Part shown: in pieces, positions 1 through 9,000 of the stretch | Numbering within the stretch: position 1 is the stretch's first letter | Layout: each line of letters begins with the position of its first letter | DNA from: an uncultured Rhodopila sp. | Lineage (GTDB): Bacteria > Pseudomonadota > Alphaproteobacteria > Acetobacterales > Acetobacteraceae | Reading direction: 5' to 3' | DNA: 64,000 nt | Assembly (NCBI RefSeq): GCF_903944925.1 | Contig: NZ_CAJATU010000110.1 | Coordinates: 111,882-175,881, forward strand | Notes under the pieces: generated by a model | The model's database searches: none | Told to the model about the DNA's origin: nothing | The model's input: the letters and a program-made list of their open reading frames with translations, nothing else | Program-made: the position numbers and the translations under genes

Positions 1-2189
1 CCGATGCTGGAAGCGTTGTCGTCGTTCCATAGTGCGACGAAGCTGCCGGTGATCGTGCCGGTGTTGCTTATGCTGCCGATGGCGCCATCGTTCCGGATGC
101 CATTATACCCGGAAATCGCGCCGGTGTTGCTCAGCGCGCCGATTGTGCCGGAACCCCGATTCGCGATGCCGGTGTAGCTGCCGGAAATTGTGCCGCTATT
201 GCTGAGCGAGCCGATGCCGCCCTCGTTGGCCACGCCGTCGACGCCGCTGATCGTTCCGCTCGCGGCGTTAATCAGGCTGCCGATGCTGCCTGCGTTATAA
301 ACCGCCGTGTAGCCATTGATCGTGCCGCTGTTGGTCAACGTGCCGATATTGCCCGAACTGGTGTTCCGGACGGCGACGCTCGAACCATAGATGAAGCCTG
401 CGTTGTCAAGCGTGTCGATGGTTCCGCTGTTGCCCACGGCGGCGTAGACGCCGGCGATCGATCCGGTGGCGGCGTTGCTCAGGCTGCCGATGGAGCCGTC
501 GTTCCAGATCGCGTTATAGCCGCTGCTCGAGCCGCTGTTGTTCAGCGTGACGATAAGTCCGGTGCTTTGATTCCACACGGGGGTAATCGAGCCGCTGTTG
601 CTGAGCAGGCCGATGCTGCCGGCGTTGACCACGGCGTTGGGGCCGGTGATCGTTCCGCTGTTCGTCAGCGCGCCGATGCTGCCGCCCGCGGCGTTCCACA
701 CGCCGATGCTGGTGGCGGAGATCGTGCCGCTGTTGTTGATCCCGCCGATCGATCCGGCGTTGTCGATGCCCTTGGTCCCTGTGCCGATCAGGCCGGTATT
801 GTCGATGCCGCCGATGGAGCCGGTGTTCTGTATCCCGGCGCTTGAACCCAGGATCGCGCCGTTGTTGGTCAGCGAGCCGATGACGCCGCCATTGTATATC
901 CCCGCCGAGTTCGTGCCGGTAATCGTGCCGCTGTTGGTCAGCGCGCCGATGGTTCCGATAACGGCGGCGCTGGAGCTGGTGCCGGCGGTGGCGACGACGG
1001 AAATGCCGTTCTTGCCGCCGGAAATAAGGCCGCTGTTGGTCAACGAGCCGATGACGCCGGCGACCTTTATGCCCGCCGTGGCCGCCCCGGTAATCGTGCC
1101 GCTGTTGGTCAGCACGCCGATGCTTCCGGTAGTGGCGGCGCTGGAGCTGGTGCCAGCGCTGGCGTCGACAAAAATGCCGTTCTGGCCGCCGGAAATGAGG
1201 CCGCTGTTGCTCAACGAGCCGATGACGCCGGAGACGTGTACGCCCGCCGCATAGTTCCCCCCGGTAATCGTTCCGCTGTTGGTTAGCGTGCCGATGGTTC
1301 CGATGACGAGGCTCGAACTGCTGGAGCTGATGCCGACATTGATGCCGTCCTGGTTGCCGGAGATCAGGCCGCTGTTGTTCAACGAGCCGATGACGCCGGC
1401 GGTATAGATGCCCGCCGTTGCCGCTCCGGAGATCGTGCCGATGTTGGTCAGCGCGCCGATGGTTCCGACAAACAGGCCGCTGGAGTTGGAGCCGACGCCG
1501 AGTGCAATACCGGCGCCGCCTCCGGCGATCACGCCGCTATTGTGCAACGAGCCGATGACGCCATAGCTGGATATTCCCGCCCAGCTTGCCCCGGAGATCG
1601 TGCCGGTGTTGGTCAGCTTGCCAATTGATCCGGCCTTGAAAGCGCTGCTGCTGCTGTAGTCAAGCTTGATCCCGAACCTCCCGCCGGTGATCATGCCGCC
1701 GTTGCTCAACGAGCCGATGACGCCGACATTGGCAATGCCGGTGGCGTTTGCTCCGGAGATCGAGCCGGTGTTGGTCAGGAGATTGATGCCGCCCCAGTTC
1801 AACACCGCGGTGTTGCCGCCGGAGATCGAACCGGTGTTGGTCAGCAGGTTGATGCCGCCCTCGCCGTAGATGCCGGTAACACTACCGCTGATCTGGCCCT
1901 GGTTGGCGATGGTGCCGACGGTCCCGGAGGCATTCACGCCCGTGCCTGCGCCGCTGATCGCTCCGCTGAGGGTAACGGTCAGCGACCCGCTGCTGACGTT
2001 GATCGGCCCGGTAACCGAGGTGCTGATGTCCGCCAGGGCGGGGCGCGGCAGCATCGCGCCGGCCAGTGCGAGCAGGGAGACGCCGCCGAGCAGGGCGGCG
2101 CGGGTGGTGGCCGCCCGGCCTGGTGCAGCGACGCGGGTGGCGGGGGACCCGAGGGGCGAATTCGCGTTTTGCGAGCCGATGCCGGACAT
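1..2189 (-). CDS. Beta-repeat surface protein, C-terminus beyond window edge
   Basis: This open frame runs leftward from an ATG at 2189 and is still open at base 1, so at least 729 residues are present and the C-terminus is missing. The first ~50 residues form a long signal peptide with a twin-alanine hydrophobic core (AALLGGVSLLALAGAMLPRP) and a likely cleavage after ALA. The rest is a chain of roughly 20-residue units rich in G, S, N, T and I, of the type SNSGTISG followed by GI.N.GSIG.L, which is typical of parallel beta-helix passengers of exported proteins. Leader and repeats match the next two genes downstream on this strand, so the three are paralogues. An AAGG ribosome-binding site lies a few bases before the ATG. 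Whether it ends in a PEP-CTERM tail or an autotransporter barrel cannot be seen. No enzymatic motif is visible; adhesion or surface coating is only an inference. Confidence 0.8.
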   Translation of the reverse strand, partial: MSGIGSQNANSPLGSPATRVAAPGRAATTRAALLGGVSLLALAGAMLPRPALADISTSVTGPINVSSGSLTVTLSGAISGAGTGVNASGTVGTIANQGQISGSVTGIYGEGGINLLTNTGSISGGNTAVLNWGGINLLTNTGSISGANATGIANVGVIGSLSNGGMITGGRFGIKLDYSSSSAFKAGSIGKLTNTGTISGASWAGISSYGVIGSLHNSGVIAGGGAGIALGVGSNSSGLFVGTIGALTNIGTISGAATAGIYTAGVIGSLNNSGLISGNQDGINVGISSSSSSLVIGTIGTLTNSGTITGGNYAAGVHVSGVIGSLSNSGLISGGQNGIFVDASAGTSSSAATTGSIGVLTNSGTITGAATAGIKVAGVIGSLTNSGLISGGKNGISVVATAGTSSSAAVIGTIGALTNSGTITGTNSAGIYNGGVIGSLTNNGAILGSSAGIQNTGSIGGIDNTGLIGTGTKGIDNAGSIGGINNSGTISATSIGVWNAAGGSIGALTNSGTITGPNAVVNAGSIGLLSNSGSITPVWNQSTGLIVTLNNSGSSSGYNAIWNDGSIGSLSNAATGSIAGVYAAVGNSGTIDTLDNAGFIYGSSVAVRNTSSGNIGTLTNSGTINGYTAVYNAGSIGSLINAASGTISGVDGVANEGGIGSLSNSGTISGSYTGIANRGSGTIGALSNTGAISGYNGIRNDGAIGSISNTGTITGSFVALWNDDNASSI

Positions 2190-2218
2190 GTTTCTGCCTT
2201 AATGAAACTAGTCCGCTC

Positions 2219-2246
2219 TTGATACGTGTTTTTGGGTAGCAATCAA
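2219..2246 (-). promoter_or_regulatory. Promoter of the first repeat-protein gene
   Basis: Read on the minus strand, TTGATT (2241-2246) and TATCAA (2219-2224) are separated by exactly 16 bases, and the ATG follows about 30 bases downstream. The same arrangement stands upstream of both paralogues, which supports a real promoter rather than a chance match. The predicted leader is short and carries an AAGG ribosome-binding site. Confidence 0.55.
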
Positions 2247-2344
2247 GCCCGGAACATACCGATATCAGAAAAAGTTTGTGTACGTGATATGTTTCCTGCG
2301 TGCGGCGCGGCCATGACGGCGATGACACACACCCCCAAAAGCAA

Positions 2345-2371
2345 CATGGCCGGGCTTGCGGCCCGGCCATG
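2345..2371 (-). terminator. Stem-loop after the PEP-CTERM gene
   Basis: A perfect 10-bp inverted repeat (CATGGCCGGG / CCCGGCCATG) with a 7-base loop lies 24 bases past the stop codon of the gene at 2395-5766. On the minus strand it is followed by TTGCTTTTGG, a weak T-tract. It probably ends transcription. Its CATGGCC ends also resemble the dispersed palindromes found elsewhere in this window. Confidence 0.5.
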
Positions 2372-2394
2372 CAACGGTGGTTGGTTACGAAACC

Positions 2395-5300
2395 TCAGGC
2401 GGCGCGGCGGGCGCGGCGGCGGCGGCGGAACGCGGCCAGAGCCGCGAGCGCCGAACCGAACACCCCGAGCGACGCCGGCTCCGGCACGTTGACGTCGAGC
2501 CACAGCGAGGTGCCGCCCTGGAACAGCTCGGTGACCATGGTGTAGCCGCAACTCCATTCGTTGCTGCCGGCGGCCGTGCAGGCCACGCCGTTCAGGCTGA
2601 AGCTGCTGAAATCGCCGGTGTAGGAGGCGAAGTTGAAGATGTCGAAAGCATGGTCGCCCGTCAGGGTGAACCCGTTGATCGTATCGAACGCCAGGCCGCC
2701 GGCGAAGGTCGCCGCGGCGGTGCTGGTCAGGCTGCCATACTCGCCGGTGCCCGTCCCGGCCGCCTGGATGTCCAACACGCCCGCGCTGGTCTGGATGAAG
2801 CTGCCGGTGATCAGGTGGCTGGTGGCGACCTGTAGCACGCCGTTGTTGGTCACCGAGCCGGCGCCGCCGTTGACGCTGATGTCGTCGTCGAGATGCGTGT
2901 TGCCGCCGGTGAACGTCAGGTTGCCGTCGGCGATGGTGATCGTTCCGCCGGTCAGGGTGCCGAACGTTGCGCCACTGCCGCCGCTGATCGAAACGTCCTG
3001 GCCGGAGATCTTGATGTTGCCGGCGATCTTGCCGCTGTTGGCGATGGCGCCAAGACCGCCGCCTTCGCTGTAGATGGCGAAGTTGCCGCCGGTGATCGTG
3101 CCGCTGTTGCTCAGCGACCCGAAGGTCCCGTAGTTGGAAACCCCGGTTGCGCCGCTGGAGATCACTCCGGTGTTGCTCAGCGAACCAAGGGTTTCGTAGT
3201 TGGCAACCCCGACTGAAGCGCCGGAGATAACCCGGTTGTTGATCAGCGATCCGATGCTTCCGTTGTTGGCCACGCCGGCATCAATATTGCCGGAGATCGT
3301 GCCATTATTGATCAACGTGCCGATGCTACCGGATAGGTTATAAACGCCGGTGTAGCGGCCATTGATGGTGCCGCTGTTCGTCAGCGTTCCGATGGTGCCA
3401 TCGTTCCAGACGCCGCTGATGCCGTAGATCGTGCCGCTGTTGTCGAACGTGCCGATAACGCCGCCGCCTTGGTTAAGCACGCCAGCATTCTCGGTGTATT
3501 TCGGGGAAACATCGATGATGGCGCCGGTATTGCTCAGAAGGCCGATACTGCCGTCGTTCTTTATCCCATAGTAATTGCCGGTGATCGTGCCGCTGTTGCT
3601 CAGCGTGCCGATGGCCGAGCCACTGTCGGTAGCGACACCGGTGTAGCCGGAGATTGTGCCGTCATTGCTCAGCGCGCCGATGCTGCCCGAGTTGTAGATG
3701 GCCGCCGAAGTGCCGCCGCTGATCACTCCGCCCGCCGCGTTCGTCAGGCTGCCGATGGTGCCGGCGGTATCGTTCCAGATGCCGGTAATCGACCCCGTGA
3801 TCGTGCCGCTGTTGCTGATCCCGCTGATCGAGCCGTTGTTGTAGACGGCGGTAGCGCCGGTGCCGATGAGGCCGCCATTGTTGATGCCGTTGCCGCCGCC
3901 GAAGATCGTGCCGCTGTTGCTCAGGGTGCCGAGGACGCCGTTATTGAGGATCCCGGTCTGGGCGGACGTGATGACGCCACCGGTGGCGTTGCTCAGGGAG
4001 CCGATGCTGCCGAAGTTCAAGACGCCGGCATAGCCGCCGGTAATTGTGCCGCTGTTGCTCAATGCGCCGAGCGTTCCGCTGCCGGGGAGGCTGCCGCCGA
4101 AGGGGTCGGCAACGAATATGCCGACGGCGCCGCCGGAAATGGTGCCGGTGCCGGTGTTGATCAGGCTGGCGATCGAGCCTGTGTTCAGCACGCCAATCGT
4201 GCCGCCTGTGATCAGTCCGCTGTTGCTCAAGCTGCCGATCGAGGCGCCGGGTGAAAAGCCCCCGAAGAGGAAGCCGCCGCCGACGTCGATGCCGGAGAAT
4301 CCGCTGGAGATCGTGCCGCTGTTGGTCAGCGTGCCGATGGACGCTGGGCCGGTCGGCCCGCCGGAAACCCCGGCAATGTTGATGCCGGCGTAGAGGCCGG
4401 CGATGGTGCCGCTATTGTTAAGCGCGCCAATCGACGACTGGCCGAGGGTTCCCACCCCGCCGACGTTGACGCCGGCATAGTAGCCGTCAATCAGGCCGCT
4501 ATTGCTCAGCGTGCCGATGGACGCGGAGCCGCCAATGGTGCTGCCGAAATTGCCGACGATAATGCCGTATGCGTTGCCGCCGATGCTGCCGGTGGCGCTG
4601 TTGATCAGGTTGCCAACCGAGCCCGCGACGAGGATGCCGGCTTGTCCGGTGATGAGGCCGTTATTGGTCAGCGTCCCAACCGATGCGGCTCCCGAACCAA
4701 CGCCGGTCAGGTTGCCGATGACGACGCCGAGGTTGCCGGCAATCGTGCCGGCGGTGTCGTTTGTCAGGCTGGCGATCGAGCCGGTGTTGAGAATGCCGAT
4801 GTCGGCGCCCGCGATCGTGCCGCTGTTATACAGCGTGCCGATGACGCCGGTGGTTTGGTTGTACAGGCCGACGATCGTGATGCCGGCGCTGGTGGCGCCG
4901 TTGGTGACAATGGTGCCGGTGTTGGTCAGGTTGCCGATGGTGCCGCTGTTCGATACGCCGGTATGCAGGCCGGTGATCGCGCCGCGGTTGAACAGCCTGC
5001 CGATGGTGCCGCCGTTGACGACCCCGGCGGCGGAGGCGTCGGAAATCGTGCCGCTATTGCTCAGCCACCAAATCAAGCCCGGGTTCGAAACGCCAGCGGC
5101 CGCGCTGCCGCCGTTGCCCTGGATCAGGCCGCTATTGCTCAGCCCGCCGATGGTGCCGTTGTTCCACACGCCCGTGTACTGAGCGGCGATTGTGCCGCTG
5201 TTGCTCAGCCGGCCGATGAAGCCCCTGTTCAGCACCCCGCCGGCCGAACTGCCGCCGCTGCTCTGAACCAATCCGGAGTTGCTCAGCCGGCCGATGCTGC

Positions 5301-5766
5301 CGCCGTTCCACACGCCGGTATTGCCGGCGATCGTCCCGTTGTTGCCCAGCCGGCCGATGATCCCGCCATTGGAGATCCCTCCCGCGGAACCGCCGAAGAT
5401 CAGCCCGTGGTTGGTCAGCGAGCCAATGCTGCCGTTGCCGGCGATGCCGTAAGAACTGCCGCTGATGGCGCCCGAATTCGACAGCGTGCCGACGTTGCCA
5501 TACTGGACGCCGGTCGATCCGCCGCTGATCACCCCGCTGTTCGTCACGGTCAGCGAGGAGCCGTTCGCCTGGATCGGCCCGGAGGTGCCGCTGGAGATCA
5601 CCGTCTGCGCCAGGGCGGGGCGCGGCAGCACCGCGCCGGCCAGCGCCAGCATTGATACGCCGCCCAGCAGGGCGGCGCGGACCGTGGCCGCTCGGCTTGC
5701 CGGCGCCGCGCCGTTGCTGGAGGACGCGATTGGTGGTTTCGCGTTTTGCGAGGCGTCGCCGGACAT
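2395..5766 (-). CDS. Beta-repeat protein with PEP-CTERM sorting signal
   Basis: A 1,123-residue exported protein. Residues 1-55 form a long signal peptide nearly identical in its core to that of the two neighbouring paralogues (AALLGGVSMLALAGAVLPRP, cleavage near ALAQ). Residues ~60-950 are about 40 degenerate beta-repeat units built on SNSGTI.G and N.GSIGTL. A non-repetitive region of ~140 residues follows. The last 30 residues are a textbook PEP-CTERM signal: VPEPASLG, a short hydrophobic span (FGSALAALAAF) and a basic tail of six arginines among ten residues. In the known family, PEP-CTERM proteins are processed by an exosortase at the inner membrane and released into exopolysaccharide or the envelope; no exosortase gene lies in this window. 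Start chosen at the ATG that gives the shared leader, preceded by AAGGGC. Function beyond a surface or matrix role is unknown. Confidence 0.85.
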   Translation of the reverse strand: MSGDASQNAKPPIASSSNGAAPASRAATVRAALLGGVSMLALAGAVLPRPALAQTVISSGTSGPIQANGSSLTVTNSGVISGGSTGVQYGNVGTLSNSGAISGSSYGIAGNGSIGSLTNHGLIFGGSAGGISNGGIIGRLGNNGTIAGNTGVWNGGSIGRLSNSGLVQSSGGSSAGGVLNRGFIGRLSNSGTIAAQYTGVWNNGTIGGLSNSGLIQGNGGSAAAGVSNPGLIWWLSNSGTISDASAAGVVNGGTIGRLFNRGAITGLHTGVSNSGTIGNLTNTGTIVTNGATSAGITIVGLYNQTTGVIGTLYNSGTIAGADIGILNTGSIASLTNDTAGTIAGNLGVVIGNLTGVGSGAASVGTLTNNGLITGQAGILVAGSVGNLINSATGSIGGNAYGIIVGNFGSTIGGSASIGTLSNSGLIDGYYAGVNVGGVGTLGQSSIGALNNSGTIAGLYAGINIAGVSGGPTGPASIGTLTNSGTISSGFSGIDVGGGFLFGGFSPGASIGSLSNSGLITGGTIGVLNTGSIASLINTGTGTISGGAVGIFVADPFGGSLPGSGTLGALSNSGTITGGYAGVLNFGSIGSLSNATGGVITSAQTGILNNGVLGTLSNSGTIFGGGNGINNGGLIGTGATAVYNNGSISGISNSGTITGSITGIWNDTAGTIGSLTNAAGGVISGGTSAAIYNSGSIGALSNDGTISGYTGVATDSGSAIGTLSNSGTITGNYYGIKNDGSIGLLSNTGAIIDVSPKYTENAGVLNQGGGVIGTFDNSGTIYGISGVWNDGTIGTLTNSGTINGRYTGVYNLSGSIGTLINNGTISGNIDAGVANNGSIGSLINNRVISGASVGVANYETLGSLSNTGVISSGATGVSNYGTFGSLSNSGTITGGNFAIYSEGGGLGAIANSGKIAGNIKISGQDVSISGGSGATFGTLTGGTITIADGNLTFTGGNTHLDDDISVNGGAGSVTNNGVLQVATSHLITGSFIQTSAGVLDIQAAGTGTGEYGSLTSTAAATFAGGLAFDTINGFTLTGDHAFDIFNFASYTGDFSSFSLNGVACTAAGSNEWSCGYTMVTELFQGGTSLWLDVNVPEPASLGVFGSALAALAAFRRRRRARRAA

Positions 5767-5796
5767 AGTTTTGTGCCCTTATGGAATAATTCTATC

Positions 5797-5824
5797 CTGA
5801 TACACGATTCCATGAGGTGTTCAA
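5797..5824 (-). promoter_or_regulatory. Promoter of the PEP-CTERM repeat-protein gene
   Basis: On the minus strand TTGAAC (5819-5824) and TATCAG (5797-5802) are 16 bases apart, about 30 bases before the ATG at 5766. Geometry and the CGTGTATCA context match the promoters of the two paralogues. The remaining stretch to 6071 shows no gene or other recognisable signal. Confidence 0.55.
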
Positions 5825-6071
5825 TCCGGTTTCATGCCGGATCAAAAATTAATTTTGAGATTACGGAGATTCCGTGCGGGTACGGCACCGCGCCGTTTCG
5901 CTCGGCTGGCTTTCAGATTCGGATGGACCGGATCCGCCCGGCCCGTGGCCGCCGGCGCGAACCGGTGCCGCGTCACCTGCCGGCACAGAAAGCGCCCGGG
6001 GCGAATACAAGCTGGCGGGGAAGGTTCGGAACGTCGCCGAATGGTCGGGCGCCGTTTCCGGCCAAAACGGT

Positions 6072-9000
6072 CTAGAACCGGTACAGCAACCCGCCGCTCA
6101 CCGCCTGCTCGGTGGACTTGCTGTTGAACGCCGCGTCATACCCGGCGAAGGCCTGCCACGCCGTGCCGGTCTCCAGCACCGCGTGCACCCCCACCACCGC
6201 GGCGCTGCGGCCGATGGAGGCGCTGGTCAGGCTGAAGCCCGAACCCGGCGCGCCGAGGAAGCTCGCCTTCACCGGCGCGCTGGTGTCCATCGCCTCATAC
6301 GCCCAGCCGATGCGGGCGGAGGGCACCAGCACATAGGCGCCGCCCAGCGCGACGCGGCGGTCCACCTCGATCGCCGCGGTGGTCTGCAGGCTGGCGATGG
6401 TGCTGCCGCTGATGCGCAGCCCGGCCGCGCCGGCACCGGTCTCGGCCAGTCCGTTCTGGTTCAGCGACAGGCCGCTCAGGGACAGGCTGGGTTCGACGTT
6501 CCACGCGCCGAACGCCAGCCGCACGCCGCCGCGCACCGAGCCGCCCGCGCCGGAGCCGGTGACACTGTTGTTGACTCCGGCGTTGTAGACCGGCAGCGAC
6601 CGGCGCACCGTGCCCTGGTCGAACACCGTCCCGGCCTGCGCGTCGACGAACAGGATGTCATTGCGATAGCCGGCATAGACCTGCATCTGCGCCGAGGTCC
6701 CCTGGTAGCGGGCGGCGTAGGCGCTGTCGACCGACTGGCTGTAGAACCCGCCGGCAATGCCGATGCGCAGGCCGGGCAGCACCGTGCCGTCGATGCCGAC
6801 GACCGCGCCGCCGGCTGAACCGGAATAGCCCGGCGTGCCGTTCGCGCCGCTGGACTGGTTGATGAACTGGCCGCTGCCGCCGAGCCAGACGGTGGTGCCG
6901 CCCGGCCCCGGGGCGGTCTGCACGCCGGTGGCGGCCGGGGCGCCGCGGCGGGCCTGCAACTGCTCGTTCACCGCGCCCTCGACCATCTGGTACGATGTGC
7001 GATTGACCATCAGCTCGTCGGCGTAGATCAACGGGGCGATCGACTGGAGGGCCGGAATGATCTGTCCGGCGCCGAGGCCGTAGAGCGGCGCGTAGACCGC
7101 CGCCTGGTCGGCGGTCAGGGCGACTCCCGCGGCCGGACGGGCGGCATCCAGCCCGGCGCCGACGGGCGCGGCCCAGTTGCTGCCGGCGTAACTGGCGTAG
7201 CTGGCCGGGGTGACGATCAGCTCGAGCGCATCGGCGCCATACAGTGCGTCGAACCGGGTGTTGGCCGCCAGGCCCGCCGGCTGGGTCAGGGTGCTGAAGC
7301 TGCCGGACAGGCCGCCGGCTGCGGTAATGACCTGGAAGGCCTGGCCGATGGGCGGGGTGTAGGTGTTGCTGGCATTGCCGGTGATGCCGCGCAGCACGGG
7401 CGCCAGCGTGCCTCCCGCACTCAGCGTGCTGGTGATCACCAGGCGGCTGTAGTTGCCCGCTTCGGTGCCGGTCCCGGTGCCGTCGATGTCGAACCTGGTG
7501 GTGGACCCCGCGGCGAGCGTGACCGGGGCGGTGAACGTCAGGGTGCCGGGGCTGTTGCCCGGCGCCAGGGTGCCGCCGCTGGCGATAACGACCGGGGCGT
7601 TGATGGTGCCGATGCCGCGCAGCGTGCCGCCCGCGTCCACGAAGACGGGTGAGGCCAGGCTGCCGTCGACCGCCACCATGGCGCCGAAGCCGATGGTCGT
7701 CGTGCCGGTGTAGGTATTGACGCCGGTCAGGAATATCTCGCCCCCGGTCAGACTGTTGATGAAAATCAGACTGCCCGGTTCGCCGGCGACGGCATCGGAG
7801 AATACGCCGGTGAAGGTCGACACATTGCCGTATTGGTCGATCGTGTTGGTCGTGGCGTTGCTGAGGGTGAAGTTTAGCGTATAGACGCCGTTCGGCACAT
7901 CCAGCCGCAGCGTGCCGCCCTCGAACGCCGGATTGACCGTGCTGCCGAGGCCACTGGATGGCCAGAAGCCGCCGCCGGTAGAAACGATGTTGCCAGTGCC
8001 GCCGGTGCCGCCACCGCCGCCGCCACCGCCGCCGCCACCGCCACCACCGCCTTGGCCGGTGTCGCCGCCGTTGCCGCCACCACCGCCACCGCCGCCACCG
8101 CCGCCGCCACCGCCGCCACCGCCGCCACCGCCACCACTGCTTTCGTTCAGGGTGAGGATCAGTTCGTAGTGGCCGCCGACTATCAGGGTCGACAACGCCG
8201 CGGTGACGTCAGCCGGCGCGAGCAGCGTGTCGCCGGCATAGGACGTGCCGAGGACGGTTCCGGCATCGACGATCACGAAGGAGATCGTTTGCCCCGTGTT
8301 GAAACCGGCGAGCGGATTGAAGGCCACTTTCGCGGCCGCCATGGCGGCGCTGCCGGAGAGAACCAGGCCGCCGGCGCTGCTGGTGCCCACGGTGATGATC
8401 AGCGATCCGGCGGTCTGCGCGTAGTTGCCGGTGATGGTCTGCTTCGCGGTCAGTTGCAGGTTGCCGGAGTTGGTCACCGTGCCGGCGAGGATGTTGTCCA
8501 GCAGCACCTGGTTGCCGGCGAGGCTCAGATTGCCACCGCTGACGGTGATGGTGCCGCCGGCCAGCGTGCCGAAGATTGAGCCGGTGCCGCCGGTGATGGC
8601 GAGGTTCTGGCCGGTCGTCCGGATGTTGCCGTTGATCAGGCCGGTGTTGGTGATGGCGCCAAGGCTGCCCGTGCTTTCGATTGCGTCGTATCCGCCGCTG
8701 ATCGTGCCGCTGTTGGTCAGCGTGCCGACGGATGCCAGGGTGCCGGCGGCGCTGCTGACGCCGCCAACGGTGATCGCGGCGAAACCGCCGGTGATTGCGC
8801 CGTTGTTGGTCAGCGTGCCGATGGACCCGGGAGTCCCGCCGATGCCGCCGATGCCGCCAACCACGAGGCCGTACAGGCCGCCGCCGATGGAGCCGGCGAC
8901 AGTGTTGGTCAGGCTGTTGATCGAGCCCGGGTTCAGTATGCCGAATCTGCTCCCCTGGATTGTGCCGCTGTTCTGGAGCGTGCCGATCAGGCCTGCGGTT

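Noticed and set aside
7912..8169. Plus-strand frame encoding a long poly-proline protein
   Set aside because: It is the antisense of the poly-glycine linker of the autotransporter and has no ribosome-binding site or family.
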